In this document: positions 8,666 to 17,341 of the stretch, piece by piece | Layout of the letters: each line of letters starts with the position of its first letter | Numbering within the stretch: the stretch's first letter is position 1 | NCBI GenBank assembly: GCA_002704915.1 | Contig: PAIP01000071.1 | Location: 1-62,292 of the forward strand | Length of the DNA stretch: 62,292 nucleotides | Direction of reading: 5' to 3' | Source: Parvularcula sp. | GTDB lineage: Bacteria > Pseudomonadota > Alphaproteobacteria > Caulobacterales > Parvularculaceae | Notes under the pieces: model-generated | What the model was told of the DNA's origin: nothing | Seen by the model: the letters and a program-made list of their open reading frames with translations, nothing else | The model's database searches: none | Made by a program: the position numbers and the translations under genes

Positions 8666-8947
8666 ATTCTCCCCCCGCATATCCCCATCCGCACCGTATT
8701 GTATAAATAAAAAATAGGCAAATACTTTAACAGTACTGGATGAAACCTGGTCCGTACTCACTGCGATGTCATTGAAATAGCAAGCGTCTTCGGTCTCGCC
8801 GTCATCAAGGCCCAGCGCGCTCAATCGGCGCCGCGACCTCCGCCGGGCCGTAAACTAACAAAAGTTTTAACTCCTCCCATGCCGCCGCTGTCGCCGGTCA
8901 TGCTATGACATGCGCCATAAATCCCGGGGGAGGCTGGGAGGTCTGAA

Positions 8948-9946
8948 ATGAAATTTGTCAAAGCCGCTGCGGCTTTGTGCGCGTTCCTGTCGCCGGCATT
9001 GGCGGCGGACACTGTCGACATCCGCGAATGGAAAGTGCCTTACGAGAATTCACGGCCGCGCGATCCTTTTGCGGAAAGCGCCACATCGGTCTGGTTTGTG
9101 GGACAGCGCACAGGTTATCTCGCCAATCTCAACACGGAGACCGGCGACATCTACAAGATCGATCTGCCCGAAGGCGAAGGACCACATAATCTCATTGTCG
9201 GGTCCGATGGCATCGTCTGGTATGCGGGCAACCGCACCGGGGTGATCGGCCGCTTCGATCCGAAAACGAAAGAGATCGAAGAAATTCCCATGCCCGACGA
9301 AGCGGCGCGCGATCCGCACACGCTGATCTTTGACGAAGGCGAGGAGAATATCTGGTTCACGGTGCAGGGCGGCAATTTCATGGGCCGGCTTAATATCGAA
9401 AGCCGCGACGTCGATCTCATCCCGTCCAAGACCGAACGCTCGCGTCCTTATGGAATTAAAACAACGCCGGACGGTGCGGTCTGGGTCGATCTCTTCGGAA
9501 CCAACAAGCTGGCGCATATCGATCCGCAAACCCTTGAGCTGACCGAAATCGTCCTGCCGCGCGAAGACGCGCGCCCGCGCCGCCTCGAAATCACGGACGA
9601 CGGGCGCGTCTGGTATGGCGATTACGCCAAGGGCATGCTCGGCGTCTACAATCCCAAAACGAAGACCTTCAAGGAATGGGCGATGCCGCAAGGGGAGAAT
9701 TCACGCCCCTATGGCATGGCGTCGGACAGCGAGGGCCGCATCTGGCTGGTTGCGACCGGTGTTGAGCCGAATGTCTTTGTCGGCTTTGATCCGGAGACGG
9801 AAGAGTTCTTCTCCCGCACGGAAGTGCCGTCGGGCGGCGGCGTCATCCGGCACATGCATTTTCATGAGCCCTCGGGCGCCGTCTGGTTCGGGACGGATAC
9901 GAATTATGTGGGCCGGGCCGTGGTCGAACCGCCGGTGACGGACTAG
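8948..9946 (+). CDS. Secreted Vgb-like (virginiamycin B lyase family) beta-propeller
   Basis: 332 aa. The signal peptide ends at about residue 20 (LSPALAAD). About seven repeats of roughly 42 residues follow, each with a G.VW or RIW core (DGIVWYAGNRTGVIGRFDPK, DGAVWVDLFGTNKLAHIDP, EGRIWLVATG), as in streptogramin-lyase propellers. True lyase activity is not implied: most family members have unknown substrates. The next gene starts 6 bp after the stop and encodes a small CxxCH protein, so a periplasmic redox partnership is possible. Confidence 0.85.
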   Translation: MKFVKAAAALCAFLSPALAADTVDIREWKVPYENSRPRDPFAESATSVWFVGQRTGYLANLNTETGDIYKIDLPEGEGPHNLIVGSDGIVWYAGNRTGVIGRFDPKTKEIEEIPMPDEAARDPHTLIFDEGEENIWFTVQGGNFMGRLNIESRDVDLIPSKTERSRPYGIKTTPDGAVWVDLFGTNKLAHIDPQTLELTEIVLPREDARPRRLEITDDGRVWYGDYAKGMLGVYNPKTKTFKEWAMPQGENSRPYGMASDSEGRIWLVATGVEPNVFVGFDPETEEFFSRTEVPSGGGVIRHMHFHEPSGAVWFGTDTNYVGRAVVEPPVTD

Positions 9947-9952
9947 ACAATA

Positions 9953-10468
9953 ATGAAACCCTTTTTGAGCTTGGCATGCGCTGTCGCCGTTCTCACGGGC
10001 GCGGCGCTCGCTTTCCCGAACGGCGCTCCCTGGGGCGCGGACGACCTTAACGGCGCGCAAAGCTGCGCCAGTTGTCATTTCGATTATGAGCCGGAAGCTG
10101 ATTCCGCACTGTTGTCTCTCGCGGGTCTGCCCGAAACGGTGCTTGCCGACGAAACCTATGAATTGACGCTTTCCTTTGCGCCGGGCGGCGCGGAGATCGC
10201 AGGGTTCCTTTTGAGCGCCAGCGGCGGCGTCTTTCACAATGCCAAAAGAGGCATTGAAGCGAATGAACAGGAAGTGCGCTCGATCGCGCCGTTGCCTGCG
10301 AAAGAAGGCGCAAGCTGGGTTGTGAAATGGACGGCGCCGGAAGAGGTCGAAGAAGAAACCGCCGGCGCGATTATCTTTTACGCCGCCGTCAATGGCGCCA
10401 ATAACGACATGTCGTCTTTCGGCGACCGGGTTTATTTCAGGACGTTTTCAACCAGGCTCGGCGACTAA
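9953..10468 (+). CDS. Secreted CxxCH protein with a Reeler-like (choice-of-anchor V type) domain
   Basis: 171 aa. Signal peptide to about residue 20 (VLTGAALAFPNGAPWG). The sequence then has a single CASCHF haem-c-type motif, followed by a beta-rich region (LAGLPETVLADETYELTLSF, AGFLLSASGGVF, ending NDMSSFGDRVYFRTF). This arrangement, a GAP...C-CH start and a Reeler-like sandwich, resembles the choice-of-anchor V family. A distal Met ligand is not evident, so haem binding is plausible but unproven. It is co-transcribed with the upstream propeller. Confidence 0.72.
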   Translation: MKPFLSLACAVAVLTGAALAFPNGAPWGADDLNGAQSCASCHFDYEPEADSALLSLAGLPETVLADETYELTLSFAPGGAEIAGFLLSASGGVFHNAKRGIEANEQEVRSIAPLPAKEGASWVVKWTAPEEVEEETAGAIIFYAAVNGANNDMSSFGDRVYFRTFSTRLGD

Positions 10469-10481
10469 AACGAGGAACGCC

Positions 10482-10556
10482 TTCCCACGACTTGATCGTG
10501 GGAACCATGGTTGGAGACTGCAGGCATTTTGGGGACGCCACGGTCAAGCCGTGGCG
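10482..10556. repeat. Paired palindromic intergenic repeat (REP-like)
   Basis: Two perfect hairpins: TTCCCACGA-CTTGA-TCGTGGGAA (10482-10504) and CGCCACGG-TCAAG-CCGTGGCG (10536-10556). Their loops, CTTGA and TCAAG, are complementary. Such paired units occur as dispersed intergenic repeats in alphaproteobacteria. This one lies between two genes that converge, so it could also act as a bidirectional transcription barrier. Confidence 0.7.
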
Positions 10557-10581
10557 AGGCGGCGAAAGCAAGCAGAAAAGC

Positions 10582-11307
10582 TTACTGCCAGCGCTTTGAC
10601 AGCTTCTGGTCTATCTCGTTTGGCGTCTCTTTCGTTGCGCCCTGATAGCCCGTGATGTTGTCCGCCACGAAGGGGTTCGACTGGCGCTCGCGGTTGAAGG
10701 TCGAAACCGGACCGTGCCCCGGCACGAACTGGACGTCGCCCAGCGGCCAGAGTTTTTGCGTGATGGAGTTGATCAGCGTGTCATGATCGCCGCGCGGAAA
10801 GTCGGTGCGGCCGATGGAGCCGGCGAAGAGAACATCGCCCACAAAGGCGATATTGGCGTCCTTGTTGTAGAGGACCACATGGCCGGGCGTGTGTCCCGGC
10901 GCGGTGATCACCTGGAACTTGACGCCTTCAAGCTCGACCTCGTCGCCATCGTTGAGCCATTGGTCCGGCGTGCAATTCTCGCCCATGCCGGGATGGCCGT
11001 ATTTCGCCCAGTGATCGGCGATTTCGTCGAGCCAGAACGTGTCTTCCTTATGCGGACCGATAATCGGCGCGCCGGTGGCGCGTTTGACGGCCATGGCGCC
11101 GCCCGCATGGTCGAGATGGCCATGGGTGATCCAGATCTGTTCGATCTCGGCGTCGAAGTCTTTTGCGGCCTGCAAAATCTTTTCGGGCTCGCCGCCGGGA
11201 TCGACCACGGCCGCCTTGCCGCTCGGCGTGCGGATGATCGAGCAGTTCTGCTGGAACGGCGTGACGGGAACGAGGCGAACGGTGAAGGGGGCTTGTGCTT
11301 GGCTCAT
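10582..11307 (-). CDS. MBL-fold hydrolase, glyoxalase II-like (GloC/YcbL type)
   Basis: 241 aa. The metal-binding motif THGHLDH is at residues 61-67. The other ligands are seen in APGHTPGH, FVGDVLF and VPGHGP. The product lacks the long C-terminal domain of classical GloB and ends ...RQSNPFVADN-type, as in the single-domain GloC/YcbL group that hydrolyses S-lactoylglutathione. Cytoplasmic, no signal peptide. Other thioester substrates cannot be excluded. Confidence 0.9.
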   Translation of the reverse strand: MSQAQAPFTVRLVPVTPFQQNCSIIRTPSGKAAVVDPGGEPEKILQAAKDFDAEIEQIWITHGHLDHAGGAMAVKRATGAPIIGPHKEDTFWLDEIADHWAKYGHPGMGENCTPDQWLNDGDEVELEGVKFQVITAPGHTPGHVVLYNKDANIAFVGDVLFAGSIGRTDFPRGDHDTLINSITQKLWPLGDVQFVPGHGPVSTFNRERQSNPFVADNITGYQGATKETPNEIDQKLSKRWQ

Positions 11308-11375
11308 GCCCCTTACCTAAGCGCTGCAGAGTCGAATTGCCAAGGTCAGAATGCTAGTTTTTGGAGGCGGCCGAT

Positions 11376-11475
11376 CCTTCGCGACGCCCAATCGCCTCAT
11401 CCTGAGGATTGAGCAAGCACATATGCTTGCTCAATGTCGCGAAGGGCGAGGGCGATTGGACTCCTCAGGATGAGG
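11376..11475. repeat. Composite nested palindromic element
   Basis: Four inverted pairs are nested in 100 bp: CCTTCGCGAC (11376) with GTCGCGAAGG (11436); CCAATCGCC (11388) with GGCGATTGG (11451); CCTCATCCTGAGGA (11395) with TCCTCAGGATGAGG (11462); and the central ATTGAGCAAGCA (11408) with TGCTTGCTCAAT (11424), loop CATA. The CCTCATCCTGAGGA module is widespread in alphaproteobacterial intergenic repeats. The pairs are interleaved, not simply concentric, so alternative folds are possible. Confidence 0.8.
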
Positions 11476-11512
11476 CTGAGTGTGTGGCGAAAGATGTTTT
11501 GAAGAATCTGCG

Positions 11513-11932
11513 CTAGAGGCTGATCGCTTTCAGCGTCACCAGCGCTGTCGCCACCATAACCCGTTTGTCGCCGGTTTCCGCATAAACATCGGAACGGATG
11601 ACGCCGATGGAGGCGCCGCGGGACAGCGCCGTCGCTTCGGCGACCAGCATGTCGCCTTGCGCCGGTTTCATGAAATTAATCTTGAGCTCGATGGAAAGGC
11701 ACGCCTTGCCCTCGGGCAGAACCGAGGCGTAGCAGGCGCCGGCGGCGTGATCGGCAAGGCCCGTTACAACACCGGCATGAACATAGCCCATGAACTGGAC
11801 CAGTTCTTCCTTGGGCGCGACTTCGAGAGCGACGAAACCCTCCCGGAATTCGCGCACATGAAACCCGGACTCCTTCGTGAAGCCGCGGCTTGTGGTGAGC
11901 TTTTCAAAGGTATCGCCAAGATCGCTGCGCAT
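11513..11932 (-). CDS. PaaI-type hotdog thioesterase family protein
   Basis: 139 aa. The hotdog signature is visible: QFMGYVHAGVVTGLADHAAG (helix with the His-Ala-Gly motif), then SIELKINFMKPAQGDMLVAE for the central strands. Family members hydrolyse acyl-CoA thioesters. The natural substrate cannot be told. It is the third gene after hemerythrin and a small membrane protein on the same strand, with a 58-bp gap. Confidence 0.85.
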   Translation of the reverse strand: MRSDLGDTFEKLTTSRGFTKESGFHVREFREGFVALEVAPKEELVQFMGYVHAGVVTGLADHAAGACYASVLPEGKACLSIELKINFMKPAQGDMLVAEATALSRGASIGVIRSDVYAETGDKRVMVATALVTLKAISL

Positions 11933-11990
11933 GAGCGAAGGCTAGCCGCGCCCACGCGCCCGCGCCAGCGTCTTGCGCAGTTAGCGGCGT

Positions 11991-12233
11991 TCAAGCCGGC
12001 TTATTGCGGATCAGATAGCGGTAAACGCCCAGGAGGTTGATGCCTGTCAGCACGAGATTAGTGACGAGCAAGCCATTGTCATTGTCGAGGGCGGCGAAGA
12101 TGACCCACAGCACTGACGAAAGGGTGAAAATGACAAAGGCGATGCCCGTCGCTTTCTGACTGATATGCGCCGCGATGGTGCTGGCGGCGACGATGGTCAG
12201 GATCGTCGCCAGCCACTGAATGACATTATGCAC
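11991..12233 (-). CDS. Small inner-membrane protein, three TM segments
   Basis: 80 aa with hydrophobic segments at about 6-25, 29-48 and 55-74, ending in a short basic tail (YRYLIRNKPA). The size and three-helix layout recall CBU_0592 or SemiSWEET-like half-transporters, but no diagnostic motif allows a firm call. It starts 12 bp after the hemerythrin stop and is probably co-transcribed with it. Confidence 0.7.
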   Translation of the reverse strand: MHNVIQWLATILTIVAASTIAAHISQKATGIAFVIFTLSSVLWVIFAALDNDNGLLVTNLVLTGINLLGVYRYLIRNKPA

Positions 12234-12245
12234 GGGGGATTACGC

Positions 12246-12725
12246 TCAGGCCGCTTTCACTTCGTCTTCGTCGATTGGCATGATGGCGGCCAGCACGACC
12301 TTCTTGCGGGCGTCGAAGCGGTCGCCGATGAGGTCTGCCTGTTCTTTCGAGAGGATTTTCCGCGCTTTTGGGAAGAAGTCTTCTTCCTCCTCATCCATGT
12401 GATGCTCGATAAGCTCGGACAGCGCGCCGAATTTCACGCCCCATTCCTCGCTTGTCACGGGGAAGGTGTCGAGTTCTTCGAGAAGGCCGTTGGCGACATG
12501 GTGTTCGTTGAGCGCCTCATAGGAATCTTCGCTCATTTTCGTGTCGTCGCGAAGATAGGAATAGAAAACCGCTTCCTCGACCTTGTGATGGGCCCACATG
12601 TCGAGCTTGAACTTGGTGAAAAGCTCCGTACGGGTTTTTTCCGCCCGCGCGGTGGTTTCTTTCAGCTTCTTCATGACTTCGCGCGCGTCGTCATGGTCTT
12701 TCTTGATGCGTTCGTAAATATCCAT
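12246..12725 (-). CDS. Hemerythrin HHE-domain protein
   Basis: 159 aa. The di-iron ligand pattern is present: KKDHDDAREVMKKL, then AHHKVEEAVFYSYL, LNEHHVANGLL and IEHHMDEEEEDFFP. Such soluble single-domain proteins bind O2 or NO, or sense iron and redox state. It is the first gene of a short leftward operon, 66 bp after carA, and may be transcribed from its own promoter in that gap. Confidence 0.92.
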   Translation of the reverse strand: MDIYERIKKDHDDAREVMKKLKETTARAEKTRTELFTKFKLDMWAHHKVEEAVFYSYLRDDTKMSEDSYEALNEHHVANGLLEELDTFPVTSEEWGVKFGALSELIEHHMDEEEEDFFPKARKILSKEQADLIGDRFDARKKVVLAAIMPIDEDEVKAA

Positions 12726-12791
12726 GGTCCTGCCTCCCTGCTGCTCCGTTCAAGGCTGCAAACACCGGAAGGCGGGCTTGGTTCCGCGGGG

Positions 12792-13964
12792 TTAAGCCGC
12801 CTGTTTAAGCCCGTCGACGAAGCGCCGGAAAATATAAAAGCTGTCTTCGGGGCCGGGGGAGGCTTCCGGGTGATACTGCACCGAGATCGCCGGCGCGTTT
12901 TTCAAGGCGATCCCCGTATTGGTGCCGTCGAAGAGCGAGATATGCGTTTCCTCGACATTGTCGGGGAGGTTGTCGCCGTCGACGGTGAAGCCGTGATTCA
13001 TGGAAACGATTTCGACCTTGCCGGTGGAGAGGTCCTTTACCGGGTGATTGGCGCCGTGATGGCCTTGCGGCATCTTCTTGGTTTTGGCGCCGGCGGCGAG
13101 GGCCAGCAATTGATGGCCGAGACAGATGCCGAGCAGCGGGACCTGCGCCTCGATCAGCTTACGGATCACCGGGACGGCGTATTCGCCGGTGGCCGCCGGG
13201 TCGCCAGGGCCGTTGGAGAGAACGACGCCCGCCGGGTTCTTCTCCATGATGTCTTCAAAGCTCGCCGTCGCGGGCACGACGCTGACGCGGCAGCCTTCAC
13301 TGGCGAGCCGGCGCAGGATGTTGCGCTTCACCCCATAATCGATGACGACGATGTGCGGTCCGGCACCGTCATGGGCGAGATAGCCCTTGTTCCATTCCCA
13401 GCCCTTTTCGTCCGACGTATAGCCCTGCGCCGGGCTCACATCCCTGGCGAGGTCGCGGCCTTCGAGCCCTGCCCAGTCCGCCGCGCGCTTTTGCATGGCT
13501 TCAATGTCGAAGCGACCGGAAGGCGAATGGCCGATCACGCCATGGGGCATGCCGGTTTCGCGGATGCGCGCGGTGAGGGCGCGGGTGTCGACCCCGGCAA
13601 TGCCGATGATCCCCCGGCGGCGCATCCAGGCGGAAAGATCGAGCTGCGCGCGATAGTTGGAGGGGCTTGTGGCCGGGGCGCGGAAGATCGCCCCCCGCGT
13701 TGCCGTCGCCGAAGTGGGGGAGGCGTTCTCCACGTCTTCCGAGTTGACCCCCACATTCCCGATATGGGGAAAGGTGAAGGTGATGATCTGGCCCGCATAG
13801 GAGGGATCGGTCAGGATTTCCTGATAGCCGGTCATGGCCGTGTTGAAGCAGACCTCTCCGACGGCCTCGCCGACGGCGCCGAGGCCTTGCCCGTAAATCA
13901 CTGTTCCGTCGGCCAGAACCAGGGCGGCGGTGGGGTTTTCGGCGGGTGCTTGACTAATTTTCAT
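12792..13964 (-). CDS. carA: Carbamoyl-phosphate synthase, small (glutaminase) subunit
   Basis: 390 aa, normal length. The N-terminal CPSase domain contains [20 protein letters not shown]. The class I glutaminase domain (about 190-380) has the nucleophile in [12 protein letters not shown] and the His-Glu pair in [12 protein letters not shown]. It releases ammonia from glutamine for CarB. The partner gene carB lies 6.2 kb downstream on the same strand. yqeY is divergent, with a 226-bp gap that must hold both promoters. Confidence 0.98.
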   Translation of the reverse strand: MKISQAPAENPTAALVLADGTVIYGQGLGAVGEAVGEVCFNTAMTGYQEILTDPSYAGQIITFTFPHIGNVGVNSEDVENASPTSATATRGAIFRAPATSPSNYRAQLDLSAWMRRRGIIGIAGVDTRALTARIRETGMPHGVIGHSPSGRFDIEAMQKRAADWAGLEGRDLARDVSPAQGYTSDEKGWEWNKGYLAHDGAGPHIVVIDYGVKRNILRRLASEGCRVSVVPATASFEDIMEKNPAGVVLSNGPGDPAATGEYAVPVIRKLIEAQVPLLGICLGHQLLALAAGAKTKKMPQGHHGANHPVKDLSTGKVEIVSMNHGFTVDGDNLPDNVEETHISLFDGTNTGIALKNAPAISVQYHPEASPGPEDSFYIFRRFVDGLKQAA

Positions 13965-14190
13965 GGATAACTATCTCTTCGCGGCCTTGTTGCATTGCAA
14001 GATGGCGCGGCGGCGCTGGCGATTAGCGGCCCTGTATCGCGCGCAAATTGGCGGGAAGCTAGGCGAAGGGACCGAAGCGGTCAATAACGGATACGCCAGA
14101 AGTTATCCAAATAATTCAATGGTTTATGGCGGGGTTAGGAACGGCGGCGCGGATTTTGAATTCGTCTGTCAGTCCGGAATGGAGAATCAG

Positions 14191-14649
14191 ATGCTCAGAG
14201 AGCAAATCGACACGGCCTTGAAAACGGCGATGAAGAACAAGGATGCGAAGCTCCGCGTCGCGACCTTGCGGCTCATTAACGCCGCCATCAAGGACCGGGA
14301 TATCGCGGCCCGCGCGGAAGACCGCTGCGACGGCGCGACCGAGGAGGAAATCCTCGCCATCCTCACCAAGATGGTGAAGCAGCGCGAGGAAAGCGCCGCC
14401 GCCTTCGAAAATGGCGGACGCCCGGAGCTTGCCGAGCAGGAGCGCGCGGAGATTGAGATCATCCGCGAATTCCTGCCGCGCCAGCTCTCGGAGGACGAAA
14501 TCAAATCCGCCGTCGCCGACGTCATCAAGGAATATGACGCCTCCGGACTAAAGGACATGGGCAAATGCATGGGCGCCCTGAAAGAGCGCTATAGCGGCGC
14601 CATGGATTTTGGCCGCGCGGGCAAGCTCATGAAAGAGCGGCTGATCTAG
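14191..14649 (+). CDS. yqeY: GatB/YqeY domain protein
   Basis: 152 aa. The start at 14191 is chosen because GGAG lies 6 bases before it and the product then begins MLREQIDTALKTAMKNKD like relatives. The frame is open far upstream, back into the carA start, but that extension is not protein-like. The family motif REFLPRQLSEDEI and the C-terminal GAMDFGRAGKLMKERL are present. It resembles the tail domain of GatB and is usually next to dnaG-rpoD. Here an 8-kb block separates them. The stop abuts that of the convergent LytTR gene. Confidence 0.93.
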   Translation: MLREQIDTALKTAMKNKDAKLRVATLRLINAAIKDRDIAARAEDRCDGATEEEILAILTKMVKQREESAAAFENGGRPELAEQERAEIEIIREFLPRQLSEDEIKSAVADVIKEYDASGLKDMGKCMGALKERYSGAMDFGRAGKLMKERLI

Positions 14650-15507
14650 TTATTCTGTTGAGGGCAGCCGGTCCCGATAACGCCGGCTGCCCGGAATGAC
14701 GGCGCCATCGGTCATTTCTATTTTGACATCGCCTTCGCCCGTAGGCTCGATGCGGGATATGTGATCGCGATTGACGATCCATGAGCGGTGGACGCGCGCG
14801 GCGTTGGCGCCGGCGTCGCCGAGCTGTCGTTCGATGGAAGCGAGGGTTGCTCTGGCGAGATGCTGGGCATTCGCCGTTGTCACTTCCACATAGTTCGAGG
14901 CCGACTTCGCCCAGATGATGTCGGAGGCGTCGATGAAAATCGATCGCCCGCCGCATTTAAGCGTGAGGCGATGAGATCGTTTCGCGTCTTCCCGGGCGGC
15001 GGCCAGCTCGCGGCGCTGTTGCTCCAACTGTCGGCCGAAGATGATGAAAAACGCGATCAGACAATAGGTAAGAGCATCCTTGCGGAACTCGTAGATGAAC
15101 TCACGCGCCGGGCTGTCGGTGAAAATATATGGATAACCGTAGATCGCCAGAAAGACGAGCTTCCTGATCGCGACCATCGCGCTGATATGCACCGCCGAGA
15201 ATATGAGGATCGCCAGCGCGTGGACGAGGACGACGTAACGCCAGTCATGCTGGCCCGGCGTCGCCAGGCTGACGGCTCGGGCAATCCCCCAATAAAGAAC
15301 CAGAATAACAAAGACGCTCGATATTTCGTAAATCGCGACCTTGGCGGGATCGACGTCGAGTCTGAAGCGCGCCACCTCCGTCATGCTGGAAAGAATGTCG
15401 ACAATCAGGAACGCGAGAAAGAAGCCGGCGACCCAAACGAAAGTCGCCCGGTCGGCGCGCGCATCATCCCCGGCGGGTGTGGTGGCGATGACGTTTGTCT
15501 CTTTCAT
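14650..15507 (-). CDS. Membrane-bound LytTR transcription regulator
   Basis: 285 aa. Four hydrophobic segments (about 24-42, 59-80, 91-115, 150-165) form a membrane sensor. A short coiled coil (RQLEQQRRELAAAREDAKR) joins it to a LytTR DNA-binding domain at about 185-285 (IDASDIIWAKSASNYVEVTT, RVHRSWIVNRDHI, PGSRRYRDRL). This is a one-component design with no receiver domain. It is divergent from an acyltransferase gene, the most likely nearby target. Confidence 0.88.
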   Translation of the reverse strand: MKETNVIATTPAGDDARADRATFVWVAGFFLAFLIVDILSSMTEVARFRLDVDPAKVAIYEISSVFVILVLYWGIARAVSLATPGQHDWRYVVLVHALAILIFSAVHISAMVAIRKLVFLAIYGYPYIFTDSPAREFIYEFRKDALTYCLIAFFIIFGRQLEQQRRELAAAREDAKRSHRLTLKCGGRSIFIDASDIIWAKSASNYVEVTTANAQHLARATLASIERQLGDAGANAARVHRSWIVNRDHISRIEPTGEGDVKIEMTDGAVIPGSRRYRDRLPSTE

Positions 15508-15712
15508 GGCGCGGTTTTAAGGCCAGCCGCCACGGAGCCGCAATAATGCGGTTTCCATTATGCTGAAATCCGTCCCTTCCGGCAGCCGTTTGTCCCTTGA
15601 GCCTTGTTTTTCCGGCCGTTTATCACGCCGCGCCGCCGCGCATGGCTTGTCTGTGGCGTTTCGAGACTGCCGCGCCCAAAGAGCGTGGAGCAGATCGGAG
15701 AGGACTGAAACC

Positions 15713-16942
15713 ATGGCGATTGCAGATGCCCCCGGCGCGTTAGACGGCGCCCTCGACACTCGTCGCGCCGCCCGCCGTTACGACCTCGACTGGCTGCGCG
15801 TCATCGCCTTCGGTCTCCTGATTTTTTACCATGTGGGCATGTTCTATGTGCGCTGGGACTGGCATGTGAAAAGCGTCTATGCCGGGCCCGCCGCCGAACC
15901 ATTGATGCTGCTCGTCAATCCATGGCGGCTGGCGCTTCTGTTCTTTATCTCCGGGGTCGCCGTGCGCTTCGCTACGGACAAGGCGTCATCTCCATGGGCG
16001 TTTGCAGGGTCTCGCCTCTATCGTCTGGGTCTGCCAGTCCTCATGGGCATGATCGTCGTGGTCGCGCCGCAAAGCTATTTCGAATTGCGGCAGGCGGGCG
16101 CCATCGAACCCGGCTATCTCGCCTTCTGGGGAAACTACCTGAAGATCGAGCAGCTTTATCCAATGATTACGCCCACATGGAACCATCTCTGGTATGTGGT
16201 TTACCTGCTGGTTTACGTTTTGCTGATCACGCCGGTCCTGCCGCTTCTGCGCCGCTTCGCGGAAGGCGCCGGGGCGACGGCGCTGGGCGCCGTTGCAGGC
16301 GGTCCGGTCCGGCTGCTGCTTTTGATCACCATCCCATTCATTATCTATGAGATGACGCTGACCCCGCATTTCCCCACGACCCACGATCTCGTCAATGACT
16401 GGGCGAACCATGCGCATCGCTTCACGATCTTCATGCTCGGTTATTTTGCGGCGAAACATGCCGGCTTCTGGCGCTCCGTGGACCGGGTCTTGCCGCTCGC
16501 GGCGGTTATCGCCGTCGGGCTAGGCGCATTGCGTCTTTATGCGCGCGCCTATCATTACGACTTTTATGCGGGTCTTTTCGAAGGGGCGTCGGCGCCCGTC
16601 ATGACGATGCTGATCACGCTTTATGCATGGAGCGCCATTGTGCTTCTGTTCGGCATGGCGCAGCGTTTTCTGATCCGTCCGTCAAAGGCGCTGACTTATC
16701 TCACCGGCGCAGTCTTTTGTTACTACATCCTGCATCAGACGATCACCGTCGTCGCCGGTTACTATCTAACGCAATTGCATCTCGACGCCTGGCCGGAGTT
16801 TGTTCTGGTCGCCGGCATTACGGTGGGAGGCTGTGCGCTCGGCTATGAAATCCTGCGCCGCATCCCCGTCTTGCGCGTCTTTTTCGGCATCAAGGGAAAA
16901 TCCGGCGGCGCGCTCGCCCGGCTTTCTCCGGCGCGCGCTTAG
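15713..16942 (+). CDS. Acyltransferase 3 family membrane protein
   Basis: 409 aa from the ATG at 15713, which has GGAGAGG upstream. A longer frame to 15560 exists, but its extra residues are not conserved-looking. The N-terminal signature YDLDWLRVIAFGLLIFYHVG, with the catalytic-type His in YHVG, and about ten TM segments place it in the acyltransferase_3/OpgC-like family, which adds acyl groups to surface or periplasmic glycans. The substrate is unknown. The stop overlaps the convergent lipoprotein gene by 4 bp. Confidence 0.9.
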   Translation: MAIADAPGALDGALDTRRAARRYDLDWLRVIAFGLLIFYHVGMFYVRWDWHVKSVYAGPAAEPLMLLVNPWRLALLFFISGVAVRFATDKASSPWAFAGSRLYRLGLPVLMGMIVVVAPQSYFELRQAGAIEPGYLAFWGNYLKIEQLYPMITPTWNHLWYVVYLLVYVLLITPVLPLLRRFAEGAGATALGAVAGGPVRLLLLITIPFIIYEMTLTPHFPTTHDLVNDWANHAHRFTIFMLGYFAAKHAGFWRSVDRVLPLAAVIAVGLGALRLYARAYHYDFYAGLFEGASAPVMTMLITLYAWSAIVLLFGMAQRFLIRPSKALTYLTGAVFCYYILHQTITVVAGYYLTQLHLDAWPEFVLVAGITVGGCALGYEILRRIPVLRVFFGIKGKSGGALARLSPARA

Positions 16943-17118
16943 TCGACGGCGTCGTCGTAAGGGGGCCGCCGGCTTTCGCAGGCGGCGCGATCCAGCGGCT
17001 CTTTGAGACAGTAGCTATCGCGCCAGCGTTCGGCCGACTGGTCGAATGACAGGGTCGAGCACCCTGTTGCGGAAACCATGATCAGAAGAACGAAGAAAAT
17101 ACGTTTATTCTTTCTCAT
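16939..17118 (-). CDS. Small lipoprotein of the XRE-DUF2975 module
   Basis: 59 aa from the ATG at 17118, which has GAGAGGA about 5 bases upstream. The in-frame ATG at 17121 is too close to it. The product begins MRKNKRIFFVLLIMVSATGC, a lipoprotein signal with Cys20. The mature part is only about 40 residues, with two further Cys and a DRAACESRRPPYDD tail. It overlaps the end of the HTH gene by 14 bp. Function unknown. Confidence 0.6.
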   Translation of the reverse strand: MRKNKRIFFVLLIMVSATGCSTLSFDQSAERWRDSYCLKEPLDRAACESRRPPYDDAVD

Positions 17119-17329
17119 CATTGTCCTCTCTTGAAAATTCGAGAAGGTCGCCCGGCTGGCAGTCGAGCGCATCGCAAAGTTTGACCAATGTTTCGAAGCG
17201 CACGCCCTTCACCTTGTTGGTCTTGATCGTGGAAAGCGCCTGTTCGGTGAGGCCGATTTTCGCGGCGAGATCCTTCAGCCGCATCTTCCGGCGCGCGAGC
17301 ATGACGTCGAGATTGACAATGATCTTCAT
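17105..17329 (-). CDS. XRE-family (YozG-like) helix-turn-helix regulator
   Basis: 74 aa, nearly all HTH: VMLARRKMRLKDLAAKIGLT, EQALSTIKTNKVKGVRFETL, KLCDALDCQPGDLLEF. These short Cro-like proteins are regularly paired with a DUF2975 membrane protein, which is the gene directly upstream (12 bp). The palindrome at 17911-17931 before the operon is a candidate autoregulatory site. Confidence 0.92.
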   Translation of the reverse strand: MKIIVNLDVMLARRKMRLKDLAAKIGLTEQALSTIKTNKVKGVRFETLVKLCDALDCQPGDLLEFSREDNDEKE

Positions 17330-17341
17330 CGCGCCTCGCCT

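Noticed and set aside
8666-8824. Longer start for the coiled-coil lipoprotein gene
   Set aside because: The extension would bury the lipoprotein signal, and the best ribosome site lies before 8665.
12165-13970. Plus-strand 601-codon open frame
   Set aside because: It is antisense to carA and the hemerythrin gene, whose products are unmistakable. High GC third positions keep the reverse frame open.
13963-14190. N-terminal extension of the yqeY frame
   Set aside because: The frame is open but overlaps the carA start, lacks a ribosome site and is not protein-like. GGAG before 14191 and the family start decide for the short form.
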